From DASUBV01 sp963725175 (lineage in GTDB: Bacteria > Actinomycetota > Actinomycetes > Streptosporangiales > Streptosporangiaceae): a stretch of 64,000 nt of DNA. The translations under genes and the position numbers were made by a program. Each line of letters starts with the position of its first letter. Position 1 is the stretch's first letter. Positions 32,952-41,202 of this stretch are shown here, piece after piece. The DNA lies in the NCBI GenBank assembly GCA_963725175.1, contig CAVRXH010000006.1, positions 1,488,001-1,552,000 of the forward strand. The letters run 5' to 3'. The notes beneath the pieces are model-generated. The model had not been told where the DNA came from. It saw only the letters and a program-made list of their open reading frames with translations, and searched no databases.

Positions 32952-33824
32952 GTGGCTAACCGGCATTTCGGGAAGATCTCCGACGTCTGGAAGCACGCCG
33001 CACTGGCCGAGGTGCTGGAGCGAGAACCGCCGGGCCGGTATGCGGAGACTCACGCGGGCTCGGGCGCGTACTCAGTCGTGCATGACCGGGAACGGGAGTT
33101 CGGCATCCTGCGCTTCCTGGAGGTCGCGCCGCGCTTCGCCACGCTGGCCCGGTCTCCGTACCGGGCGATCACCGCTTCCTACGTCCAGGGCAACCGCGGC
33201 CTGTATCCCGGCTCGGCACTGCTGGCGATGACGATGCTCGGTGACGCCAGTTCCTACCTGCTATGTGACCTCGACCGGCAGAGCGCCGCTGATCTACGAC
33301 GCTGGTCGGGCGAACTGGGCCTGCGCAGCTGCGAGGTGGCCGAGACCGATGGCATGGCGGCTGTGGCCGCATGGCTGGACGGCGCAGCCCGCGAGCCGGG
33401 ACTGGTGCATATCGATCCGTTCGACCCGGATGCCAAAAGCCCAGGCGGGTACTCCGCGCTCGAGCTCGCCGCCCGAGTCGCCGACAGCGGCACCCGGCTC
33501 GTGTACTGGTATGGCTACGACGAGGCCGGTGAGCAGGCCTGGGCACACAAGAAACTGGCCGCTCTGACCAGCGCACCGCTGTGGTGCGGCGATGTGCTGG
33601 TGACCGGCGCGACCAGCGCTCCGGGCGATCTTGGCCACGCCACGACGCCCGGTACGGGCTTCGGCGTCATCCTGGCCAACACGCGAGCGGACACGGCCGG
33701 TGCCTGTGCAGCCTTGGGTAACGCCATCTCCGACGCATACGCCGACGCCATCTTTCCGGACGGGCACCCAGGGCACCTCGCCTTCACCAGCAGCACCAGC
33801 GGCCAGGCCAGCGAACAGACCTAG
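32952..33824 (+). CDS. RlmJ/TcmP-like putative methyltransferase
   Basis: This 290-residue protein opens with MANRHFGKISDVWKHAALAE, like the start of RlmJ-type rRNA adenine methyltransferases, followed by RYAETHAGSGAYSV. Further on come YPGSALLAMTMLG, YLLCDLDRQSAADL and LVHIDPFDP. The last could be a variant of the (D/N)PP(Y/F) catalytic motif of N6-adenine methyltransferases. Relation to three-Cys-motif partner proteins (TcmP) is the other reading. It is probably a SAM-dependent enzyme acting on RNA or DNA. GTG 32952 is the start. It follows directly after the integrative junctions, so it may be cargo. Confidence 0.5.
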   Translation: MANRHFGKISDVWKHAALAEVLEREPPGRYAETHAGSGAYSVVHDREREFGILRFLEVAPRFATLARSPYRAITASYVQGNRGLYPGSALLAMTMLGDASSYLLCDLDRQSAADLRRWSGELGLRSCEVAETDGMAAVAAWLDGAAREPGLVHIDPFDPDAKSPGGYSALELAARVADSGTRLVYWYGYDEAGEQAWAHKKLAALTSAPLWCGDVLVTGATSAPGDLGHATTPGTGFGVILANTRADTAGACAALGNAISDAYADAIFPDGHPGHLAFTSSTSGQASEQT

Positions 33825-33987
33825 TCTCCAGGCTGGCCTTCGAGTTCCCATCCGACCGGGAATTTTGATCCGATGGCGCCGCGACGACGTCGCCGACAGA
33901 TTGCCCGCATTCCGGGGAACGGCTCCGCGGTCGCGCGACATTGCGGCGCAACGCCGCAGCCATTCAGCGAGGTCCTACCATCGGCAT

Positions 33988-34500
33988 ATGGGATCGATAA
34001 CAGTCCGGCAGGCCCGCGCTGAAGACGCTAAGGCGATAGCCCGCATCCATGTGCAGTCATGGCAGGAGACCTACCGGGGACTCGTGGCAGACGAGATCCT
34101 CTACCGCCCTGACTTCGCGGACCGGCGTGAGCGATTCTGGGCCAACGCGCTAGGTGACGAGCGTTACTCCGCGAACCGCGTGGCCGTCGCTGAGCGGAAC
34201 GGTGAGCCAGTCGGGATCGCGATGGCCGGACCGGCAGAAGACCCCGATGCCCACTGGCCAGTCCAGCTTCACGTTCTGTACGTGCTGGCCGCCGATCACG
34301 GCAGCGGAGCTGGCGGCGGCCTGCTTGCGGCGGTGATCGGCGACGATCGCGCAGGCCTATGGGTGGCCGATCCGAACCCGCGCGCGCAGGCGTTCTACCG
34401 CAAGCATGGCTTCCAGCCGGACGGAACCAGGCAGCACGACCGTGACCTCGACATCAATGAGATTCGCATGGTGCGGCACGTCGCAGATCCCCATCCCTGA
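33988..34500 (+). CDS. GNAT-family N-acetyltransferase
   Basis: This 170-residue protein has the GNAT fold: ITVRQARAEDAKAIARIHVQ, SWQETYRGLV, LHVLYVLAADHGSGAGGGLL (acetyl-CoA loop), then LWVADPNPRAQAFYRKHGF. It transfers an acetyl group from acetyl-CoA to an unknown amine. The last 92 bases of the gene plus 14 more recur at 36265-36370, on the other side of the hipBA genes. Confidence 0.82.
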   Translation: MGSITVRQARAEDAKAIARIHVQSWQETYRGLVADEILYRPDFADRRERFWANALGDERYSANRVAVAERNGEPVGIAMAGPAEDPDAHWPVQLHVLYVLAADHGSGAGGGLLAAVIGDDRAGLWVADPNPRAQAFYRKHGFQPDGTRQHDRDLDINEIRMVRHVADPHP

Positions 34501-34514
34501 GCAGACGCGGATGG
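34409..34514 (+). repeat. direct repeat, copy 1 (3' end of the GNAT gene)
   Basis: This 106-bp stretch, starting GCTTCCAGCCGGACGG, is repeated with a few substitutions at 36265-36370. The two copies flank the hipBA module. Confidence 0.85.
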
Positions 34515-34619
34515 CGGCTGCGGCAGCCGGCCACGCCATGGCTGGGCCAGGAAGCTGAGCGGAGCCGCCCGGCACGCCGCCGAGCCGACGGGTAGAACGG
34601 ACGGAAGCGTAGTTTGGCC

Positions 34620-35915
34620 TCACCTACGTCGCCGCCGGTAGCCGCTGGGCCGCTCGCCGATCTCCCCGCCCGACTGCAAGCGCTCGACGTTCCAGGCAAG
34701 CTGGGCTACAGCCGCCGCGGGAATGCCTTGGGGTACCACCACATGATCGAGCGCTGTCGCGAAGTCGGCCAAGGTCGCAGTAACGATCCGCTCTGGCTCG
34801 CCGGCGCCGAGCGCATTCCACCGCTCCGCTTCGCGGATGAGATGCGCGGCGCTGATACGCCGGTGGTCGAAGCTGCGGTCAACGGCGAGGGCAAGATCGC
34901 AGTTGATCCGGCCTTGCTGAAATAGGTTCGGGACGGCGTCGTAGACGTCTGCGAGCACGCTGCGGCCGGGAAGGTGCAGGATGCCGACGTTCTTCGCGTG
35001 AGCGTCGTTATCGCCAAGGAGCACAGTGAACGTGAGCCTGCGCAGAAAGTCGGCAACCGGCCGCCCCTCACCTTGGAGCGAGCCGAGGAGCTCAGCAATC
35101 CGGTACGCGCTTGGCCTGCGGGAGTCGCGCGGCGCGTCGGGACTCTGAAATTTCGCATGCTCATCGACCCAGTCGAGGCCGAGAGCCTGAGCGGCGTCCT
35201 CTTGATGTATGAGTGTGACCTTCTCTCCGTGGACCACCCGGTCGTAACGCTCGATGACGAGGTATTGGCGCGCGCCGTTGCCGACGAGTTTGGTGCGGTA
35301 GTGAGCGAGCCCGAGCTCGGCAGCGAGCGCATGCCCGTAGTACTCCCGAGCGAGCCCGTCGGGCCGTCCTGCCAGCCGTGGCTTGAGAATATGCGTCGAA
35401 TGCGCCCGGCCCCAGGGTAGATACCACTGGTCGCCGAACCGTGCGAGCAGCAGCTTTGGCTGGTATCCGGCGAGCATCGAGCGGCTCTGGTCGTCCGAGC
35501 CGAGATCGCCGTCCGACACCGCCCGGCGAAGGCGCTGGATGATCTCGCTCTTGCTGATCGGCTCATAGCGCGGCTCGGTCTGGCTCGCTGCGCCCGGATC
35601 AGCGATCGTGACGGCGCCCGCGATCGAGCTGCCGAACTCACGGAGCATCGCATAGAGGTCCGTCGGGTCTCTGATGCCACGGCGCTGGGTGAGTTGCTCG
35701 CGCTGACGACCCTCGAGGGCATATCCACCGAAGAAGCTGCTGGCAGCAGCCGTCGGCGCCTTCGACCGGACAGACCCGAACGACTCCGTCAAGGTAACGG
35801 GACCGGGCGTATGTCCGTCAACCCACTCGAACTCGATGCGTTCCCGCCGAGAGCCACGAGCTATCCAGCCGACCGGCTGGCCATGCAGGCGCACCTCTAG
35901 CCGGTCAGTCATCAA
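34620..35915 (-). CDS. hipA: HipA-family Ser/Thr kinase toxin
   Basis: This 431-residue protein has the HipA layout: an N-terminal domain (about 1-100), the loop with the autophosphorylated Ser (SMLAGYQPKLLLAR, about 147), the ATP-binding STHILKP (about 175) and the catalytic LLGDNDAHAKN (about 300), then ADVYDAVP. HipA kinases phosphorylate tRNA synthetases or other targets and cause dormancy. It overlaps the end of hipB by 11 bases. Full length and all key residues suggest an active toxin. Confidence 0.88.
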   Translation of the reverse strand: MMTDRLEVRLHGQPVGWIARGSRRERIEFEWVDGHTPGPVTLTESFGSVRSKAPTAAASSFFGGYALEGRQREQLTQRRGIRDPTDLYAMLREFGSSIAGAVTIADPGAASQTEPRYEPISKSEIIQRLRRAVSDGDLGSDDQSRSMLAGYQPKLLLARFGDQWYLPWGRAHSTHILKPRLAGRPDGLAREYYGHALAAELGLAHYRTKLVGNGARQYLVIERYDRVVHGEKVTLIHQEDAAQALGLDWVDEHAKFQSPDAPRDSRRPSAYRIAELLGSLQGEGRPVADFLRRLTFTVLLGDNDAHAKNVGILHLPGRSVLADVYDAVPNLFQQGRINCDLALAVDRSFDHRRISAAHLIREAERWNALGAGEPERIVTATLADFATALDHVVVPQGIPAAAVAQLAWNVERLQSGGEIGERPSGYRRRRR

Positions 35916-36168
35916 CGCGGTTCTTACGGGCGGCCGGCAGGTCGGGGTCGAAGGTGACGCTGAGCGTGATGCCGAGCGACTTCAGCGTGCGCAGCAGCCG
36001 AGTGACGTAGAGCGTGCTCCGGCCGGACTCCAGGCTGTTGAGATAAAACCGGTCATATGAGTTCGCCTGGGCGAGCTCGTCCTGCGAGATGCCTCGCGCC
36101 TCGCGCACGACGCGGATCGCGTCACCGATGTCACGCGGCTTGCGTACGTCGACGGTCTTGCGGGCCAT
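35905..36168 (-). CDS. hipB: HipB-family XRE antitoxin
   Basis: This 87-residue protein from ATG 36168 carries an XRE HTH (DIGDAIRVVREARGISQDEL, AQANSYDRFYLNSLESGRST, RLLRTLKSLGITLSV). It would bind HipA and repress the operon. Three copies of a palindrome spaced 26 bp apart lie 20-87 bases upstream. An in-frame ATG at 36201 lies inside the first operator and is less likely. Confidence 0.85.
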   Translation of the reverse strand: MARKTVDVRKPRDIGDAIRVVREARGISQDELAQANSYDRFYLNSLESGRSTLYVTRLLRTLKSLGITLSVTFDPDLPAARKNRVDD

Positions 36169-36187
36169 GACCACATCCTTGATCCAT

Positions 36188-36255
36188 GTGAGGATATTCA
36201 CACACTACCCAACGTGGGGATATTCTCACATCAGACTCTGTGCGAATATTCTCAC
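36188..36255. promoter_or_regulatory. three phased HipB-type operators
   Basis: GTGAGGATATTCACAC (36188), GTGGGGATATTCTCAC (36214) and GTGCGAATATTCTCAC (36240) share the pattern GTG-N-GRATATTC-N-CAC. They start exactly 26 bp apart. Position directly upstream of hipB fits cooperative autorepression. Confidence 0.75.
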
Positions 36256-36264
36256 ACTCGCCCG

Positions 36265-36370
36265 TGCTTCCGGTCGGACGGAGCCAGGCAGCACGACCGT
36301 GACCTCGACATTGATGAGATTCGCATGGTGCGGCACGTCGCAGAACCCATCCCTGAGCAAGACGCGGATG
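36265..36370 (+). repeat. direct repeat, copy 2 (GNAT 3' end)
   Basis: This stretch corresponds to 34409-34514. It encodes the C-terminal DRDLDIDEIRMVRHV of the GNAT protein but has no gene in front of it. It marks insertion or duplication around hipBA. A GCGCCC/GTGCCC pair 11 bp apart follows at 36375. Confidence 0.85.
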
Positions 36371-36510
36371 TCGCGCGCCCGCCACGTGCCCGGATAGGCG
36401 TAGCCAGCGGTGCGTCATGGCTACCCGCCGAGGGCCTTCGCCCGCGACTCAGTCAACGTCCCATCCACGCCACAACCGGCGGATGTCATCTGCGGAGAGC
36501 GGACCTTGGG

Positions 36511-37116
36511 TCATACCCGGCTCAGAGCGCCCGCAGTAATGAAGATTCCCCGCGTGCGGAAGGACGGAGGAGACTCCTGAAGCGCTGTTGCGTGCATCCC
36601 TCGCAGGGGCGTTACGAACCACCACTTAGCGGAATACCGCCCTGGCTTACGAGCCCAGGAGGGTACAGGCCAGTTGTCGCGACGAGCCAGGTATTCGGCC
36701 AGCGCGGCGAGGGCGGCATCCACCTCGGCGGAACGTGTCGGCGGCGGTTCGCTGCTGAACCGCTGAGACGCGACCGGCGCTCCAGCCCGGGCAAGGTCAT
36801 GTGAGTAGTCGTCAAGAAGCTGGACGATGACGTAACGCCACACAGACTGAAGTGCCTCGCCTTCAGTGAGGAGGTCGTCGGCAAGCAGGGCAGCGCCGAC
36901 AGCGTCCAAGCCGATCAAAGCTGCCGCCGTTGCCTCCCGCCTCGCTCTCAGGCGAAAACCTCGCCCAGCCGCAGCAGATCTCCTGCTGCGCCCTCCTGAA
37001 TCCAGTCTACGCAGGCAGGCGCTATCCGGCTGGTGACTGCCTCGTGCGCACGGTGGGACGGGGACCAGCGGCATCGACGGGCGCTCACGGACGCCAGCGG
37101 CGGTTCCCGTCAGCAC
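36511..37116 (-). CDS. conserved hypothetical protein
   Basis: This frame has 201 residues. The C-terminal 70 residues (EVDAALAALAEYLARRDNWP, VPSWARKPGRYSAKWWFVTP, LQESPPSFRTRGIFITAGAL) resemble a domain I have seen in actinobacterial proteins next to nucleotidyltransferase-type toxins. A helical part (ALIGLDAVGAALLADDLLTE) precedes it. The first 70 residues look non-native, so the N-terminus may be lost or out of frame. It follows the hipBA repeat and may be the last piece of the accessory region. Function unknown. Confidence 0.5.
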   Translation of the reverse strand: MLTGTAAGVRERPSMPLVPVPPCARGSHQPDSACLRRLDSGGRSRRSAAAGRGFRLRARREATAAALIGLDAVGAALLADDLLTEGEALQSVWRYVIVQLLDDYSHDLARAGAPVASQRFSSEPPPTRSAEVDAALAALAEYLARRDNWPVPSWARKPGRYSAKWWFVTPLRGMHATALQESPPSFRTRGIFITAGALSRV

Positions 37117-37125
37117 GGTGACCGG

Positions 37126-37527
37126 TCAGGTCAGTCCGGCGAAGCTGCTGGCCTCGGCCTGGTCGCGGAACGCCCGCATGGCGACGATCTGGCCCGCGCT
37201 CACGGTCAGGACCAGGATGTTGCGGTCACCGTTTTGCCAGGCCCGCTGCTGGTCAACTCCTGGCGTCCGGGCGATGACGACGACCTGGCCGCCGGGGGCG
37301 GAGATGACCTCCTCGACCTGGCTGGCCAGGCCCTGCCCGGCCTGGCGGCGCAGCGCCCTGGTGAGCTGGTCCCGGCCGTGGCAGACCTGCGGCTGCGGGT
37401 CGGGGTCCTCCGGGTTCAGGTACGTCCACTCCAGGTCCGGATGGACGAGCTCCGCCAGCCGCGTCGTGTCGGCCCGGCTGTAGGCGTCAACGGCCTCGCG
37501 GACCAGCGCCTCGTTTTCCTGTGTCAT
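37126..37527 (-). CDS. SnoaL-like (NTF2-fold) protein
   Basis: This 133-residue protein has the NTF2/SnoaL pattern: NEALVREAVDAYSRADTTRL, AELVHPDLEWTY, a central GRDQLTRALRR, and GGQVVVIARTPGVD then VLTVSAGQIVAMRAFRD. The cone-shaped fold can hold polyketide cyclases, isomerases or binding proteins. The substrate is unknown. ATG 37527 diverges from the GNAT gene at 37584. Confidence 0.8.
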   Translation of the reverse strand: MTQENEALVREAVDAYSRADTTRLAELVHPDLEWTYLNPEDPDPQPQVCHGRDQLTRALRRQAGQGLASQVEEVISAPGGQVVVIARTPGVDQQRAWQNGDRNILVLTVSAGQIVAMRAFRDQAEASSFAGLT

Positions 37528-37583
37528 CGTCGCCTCGCCTTAATCGCTTCGGGAATCGGTGCGCATCGTTCTAGTGTGCGACC

Positions 37584-38156
37584 GTGGACATCGTTTATCG
37601 GCGTGTCGAGCCTGATGACCCCGACGGCCTGGTGGCCTTCCTGACCGGCGACACGTGGCCCTTTCACGGCTCGCCCGTTGTCACCGCGGACATGGCCCGG
37701 CAGTGGATCGCGGCTGGCCGCTACGACGGCGATGACAACAGGGCCTTCTGGATCGCGGTGGACGGCGAGGACGCGGGACTGATCCGCCTGATGGACCTGG
37801 GTGACCACGCGCCGCTATTCGACCTGAGGCTCCGCGCCGGGTTCCGCGGCCGGGGCATCGGGGTGCAGGCATTGCGCTGGCTCACCTCGTACCTGTTCAC
37901 CGAGTTTCCGGAAATCCGGCGCGTTGAAGGCAATACACGCCAGGACAACCGCGCGATGCGTCGTACCTTCCGGCGGGCCGGGTACGTCAAGGAGGCGCAC
38001 TACCGGGAAGGGTGGCCGATGTCCGGCGGCCAGGTTTACGACGGGATTGGCTACGCGATGCTGCGGCGAGACTGGCTGGCCGGAACGACAACCGCTCCCG
38101 AGTGGCACGACGAGTACATTCTGACCAGCGCTTCTCCCGCCGGGCCGCCAGCTTGA
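37584..38156 (+). CDS. GNAT-family N-acetyltransferase (RimJ/RimL-like)
   Basis: This 190-residue protein from GTG 37584 shows DIVYRRVEPDDPDGLVAFLT, FDLRLRAGFRGRGIGVQALR (acetyl-CoA loop RGRGIG) and VEGNTRQDNRAMRRTFRRAG, then YVKEAHYREGW. That is the RimJ/RimL-type pattern, acting on protein N-termini or small amines. The gene converges with the S9 peptidase gene. Confidence 0.82.
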   Translation: MDIVYRRVEPDDPDGLVAFLTGDTWPFHGSPVVTADMARQWIAAGRYDGDDNRAFWIAVDGEDAGLIRLMDLGDHAPLFDLRLRAGFRGRGIGVQALRWLTSYLFTEFPEIRRVEGNTRQDNRAMRRTFRRAGYVKEAHYREGWPMSGGQVYDGIGYAMLRRDWLAGTTTAPEWHDEYILTSASPAGPPA

Positions 38157-40103
38157 TCAAGCCGGCGGCCGCCGGTCATCAGATGCCTCATCGCCAAGCC
38201 ATCGGTCGAACCATGCGCGGGCGCGGCTGAGCAGGTCGAGCTGGTGACTGCGCTCCACGAGCCCGTGTCCCTCGCGCGGGTAGATGACGAGCTGGTGCTC
38301 GGCCTCGAACCAGGTGAGCGCACGGTGGAAGTAGATCGCCTGGCTGACCGGCACGTTGGTGTCGTCCTCGCCGTGCGCGATCAGCACGGGGGTGCGGATC
38401 TTCGACGCGAACGAGACGGGGCTGACCTGGTCGTGCGGGTGCGGGCCGGTGCCCTCCCAGCCGCAGCTGCCGCCGAGCGCGACATCCAGGGTGCCCCATT
38501 CGCCTGTCGCGACGAGCATGCCCCAGTCGACGATCCCGGCGACCATCATCGCGGCCTTGAACCGCTCGGTCTGCCCGATAGCCCACGCGGCCATGAACCC
38601 GCCGTGGCTGGCCCCGCCGATCCCGAGCCGGTCCGGGTCCGCGACCCCCTCGGCGATCAGCAGGTCGATCCCGCTGACGATGTCGCTCCACTCACTGCCG
38701 CCGACCGAGCGCACGACCGCCGCGGTGAAGTCACGCCCATGGCCCAGCCCGCCCCGCGGGTTCGGCAGGAACACGGCGTATCCCGCGGTCGCGAGCCACT
38801 GACCCGGGGAAGTCGACCTGAGCAAGAACTGGTCGGCATACCGGGAATCGGGGCCGCCGTGCACCCAGGTGATGAGCGGGAACGGGCCGTCCTCGCGACG
38901 GCGGCCTGACGGCAGGATGAGCAGGCCGTCGAGGCCGAGGCCGTCGGATGCCTGGTAACACAGGCGTTCCTGGGTTCCCCAGCCGACCGACCGCAGTTCC
39001 GGCCGGGTGTCGCTGAGCCGGCTGAGCGGGCCGCCAGGCGGCCCGGCATGCACTTCCGTCGGCTCGTAGGAGGTGCTCGCCAGGACCGCGACCGTCTCGG
39101 CGAAGCGGCTGGCGGTAAGCGAGGCGAGCAGGCCGCTGCGGGCGGACAGCCGCCGGAACCGCAGCGGGCCGGGGTCGAGCTGGTAAATCGCGGTGTCGAG
39201 CCCGTCGGCGAACAGGGCCAGCGGCGGGCCGTCCGCGACCTGCGTCAGGTGGGTCGGGGAGACGGCCATGCCTTCGGTCAGGTCACGGTGCGCAGCGGCG
39301 GCCGCCGGGTCGGCGACGTCGAAAACGGCATCCCCGCCGCACGGCTCGGGCTGGGCCAGGTAGGCGAGGTGCCAGTGCCCATCGGCCTGCCACCAGACCG
39401 GCGACCGCGCCTCGGTTCCGATCCGGCCGAGATGATGAACTGCGCCGGTGTCCAGCGCGACGATGTGCAGCTCGTTGGTCTGGGCACCCGGATCGTTCTC
39501 CGGGGTCGCCCAGCTAATGACGGCCAGCCCGCCGCCGTCCGGCCGTGCCGCCAGCTCGACGACGTGCCGGCTGCCGAGGCCGTCCACCGTGTGAAGCTTG
39601 CCGGTGGCCAGGTCGAGCACCCGCAGCCTGGCGCAGGGCACCCGTTCTCCCCAGACGATCACGTCGTCGCGCTCGGCCTGCCGTCGCTCGTCTTCCTCAG
39701 TCGGCTCGTCTGTGGCCACCACGGCGACCAGCCCGGGGTCCGCGAGCGGACAGGCATCGGAAATCTCGCCCTGCCAGTCCGTCAGTCCCTCGGCCTCCCC
39801 GCCACCGAGCCGTATCCGGTGCAGCTGAGGCGAGCCGGTGCGGTCCGACAGGAAGAACACCGACGCCGAATCCGGCGCCCAGCGCGGACCGGTATCTGCC
39901 GCGCTGCCCGCGGTCAGCTTCACCGGCGGTGAGCTGCCGTCAGCGGCGGCCAGCCAGAGCGCGCAGGTACGCTGCTTTTCCCGGCGGCCCACCGGACCGA
40001 CCGTGTAGGCCACCCAGCGCCCATCCGGCGAGATCACCGGCTGCGACGACATCAGCCCATCCGTCACCAGCTCGGCGGTCAGCTCCGCTGCGGCCTCACT
40101 CAT
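38157..40103 (-). CDS. S9-family prolyl-oligopeptidase-like serine peptidase
   Basis: This 648-residue protein has an N-terminal beta-propeller (about 15-380; repeats such as SPDGRWVAYTVGP and WAPDSASVFFLSDR) that limits access. An alpha/beta-hydrolase domain follows, with nucleophile Ser in GIGGASHGGFMAAW (about 495), Asp in IAHGEDDTNVP (about 580) and His in YPREGHGLVERSH (about 620). It would cleave short peptides in the cytoplasm. ATG 40103 has GGGAGGGGG upstream. No signal peptide. Confidence 0.88.
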   Translation of the reverse strand: MSEAAAELTAELVTDGLMSSQPVISPDGRWVAYTVGPVGRREKQRTCALWLAAADGSSPPVKLTAGSAADTGPRWAPDSASVFFLSDRTGSPQLHRIRLGGGEAEGLTDWQGEISDACPLADPGLVAVVATDEPTEEDERRQAERDDVIVWGERVPCARLRVLDLATGKLHTVDGLGSRHVVELAARPDGGGLAVISWATPENDPGAQTNELHIVALDTGAVHHLGRIGTEARSPVWWQADGHWHLAYLAQPEPCGGDAVFDVADPAAAAAHRDLTEGMAVSPTHLTQVADGPPLALFADGLDTAIYQLDPGPLRFRRLSARSGLLASLTASRFAETVAVLASTSYEPTEVHAGPPGGPLSRLSDTRPELRSVGWGTQERLCYQASDGLGLDGLLILPSGRRREDGPFPLITWVHGGPDSRYADQFLLRSTSPGQWLATAGYAVFLPNPRGGLGHGRDFTAAVVRSVGGSEWSDIVSGIDLLIAEGVADPDRLGIGGASHGGFMAAWAIGQTERFKAAMMVAGIVDWGMLVATGEWGTLDVALGGSCGWEGTGPHPHDQVSPVSFASKIRTPVLIAHGEDDTNVPVSQAIYFHRALTWFEAEHQLVIYPREGHGLVERSHQLDLLSRARAWFDRWLGDEASDDRRPPA

Positions 40104-40124
40104 GCAACCCCCTCCCGGTGTTGG

Positions 40125-41015
40125 TCAGCGCTTACCGCCGCTACGGCGTGCCCGGCGGCTGGCGCCGCTTCCCGGGCGACTGCGATTGGGATGATGCGCC
40201 AGGCGGACTCCGCCTGGTCCTGCGCCTGCGGGCACGGGCGACCGCCGGCTTGGCGGCGGCGTGTGGCGCATGAGCGCGAAGAGGACGTACAGCAGCAAGA
40301 GCGCCAGGGCATCGAAGAACAGGTCCGCGAGGATTGTCGGGATCGCCGAACTGTCGCCGCTGATCAGGGTCCGCCCGGTGCCCCAGGCCCAGACCGGGTC
40401 GCGGGCGCTGAACGGCTGGCCGAGCGCCACCTGGGTGCCCCAGGTGGCGGCCTGGCCGCTTCTGGAAAGGTAGCCCTCGGTCACCGTGGTACAGCCGCCG
40501 CCGCGCCTGGTCATGCCGCTGCAAGATTGCGCGTACGACATCGGGTGGAAGGTGTCCTGGTGCTCCGCGCCGAGCATGAATGCCCACGAGTTCACCTGTG
40601 CGGGCAGGAAGAACGCGGCGATAGCAGTCATCGCCGCGAGCATGCCGATGGCGGCCACCCAGCTGCCATGGTGGCGCGGCGGATAACGATGCGCGTGAGC
40701 GTAAACCGGGTAATGCGAAACGCCGCCCTTCGCGCTCACCCGGTCGGCGGCGTCGGCGCGGTGAATGCGTGCCGTATCGACAATGACGACGACCAGCCCG
40801 GCCAGCGCCAGCGCGAGCAGCGCGATGACGGGGATCACCCGAAGGGCTTCCGCCGCCGCGGTGAGATTGCCGGACCGGTGCAGGCTGATCCCCGCGTACA
40901 CGACGAGACCGATCGTGCTGCCTGTCGCCACCCAGGCCCAGCCGCGCCGCCGGTGATGCAGCCTGACAAGCCTGGCGACATCCGATAGCCCCGTAGGTAC
41001 TGACCCTCGCGGCAT
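40125..41015 (-). CDS. membrane protein of unknown function
   Basis: This 296-residue protein has two helices near the N-terminus (about 24-75), one at about 120-140 and one at about 225-250. An outer loop between them carries two cysteines (YAQSCSGMTRRGGGCTTVTE). The tail is basic. I recognise no family. ATG 41015 has AGGGGAAG at good distance and is preferred over in-frame ATGs at 41060 and 41099. Downstream is the S9 peptidase gene on the same strand (start 21 bp away). Confidence 0.65.
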   Translation of the reverse strand: MPRGSVPTGLSDVARLVRLHHRRRGWAWVATGSTIGLVVYAGISLHRSGNLTAAAEALRVIPVIALLALALAGLVVVIVDTARIHRADAADRVSAKGGVSHYPVYAHAHRYPPRHHGSWVAAIGMLAAMTAIAAFFLPAQVNSWAFMLGAEHQDTFHPMSYAQSCSGMTRRGGGCTTVTEGYLSRSGQAATWGTQVALGQPFSARDPVWAWGTGRTLISGDSSAIPTILADLFFDALALLLLYVLFALMRHTPPPSRRSPVPAGAGPGGVRLAHHPNRSRPGSGASRRARRSGGKR

Positions 41016-41202
41016 CGGCTTCCCCTGACTTGAGTCGGGTGGTCTCCCCGTTCCGCTCATGGTAGGCACGGTTCCGCCGCGCTGCTTTCGGATTTTCATT
41101 CGCTGTCCGCTATCCGAGCAGCATTTACACCGAGAGGGTTCGCCAGCTCGTGCCTTTGCGCCCGGCGAGCTCAGGCAGTTACGGCGCTCCTAGTATCGGT
41201 GC

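Noticed and set aside
36386..36540. A fourth tRNA-Gly core at the right end of the island
   Set aside because: Only short matches such as GGTCAT and CGCCCGC occur, too weak to claim; the right boundary stays open.
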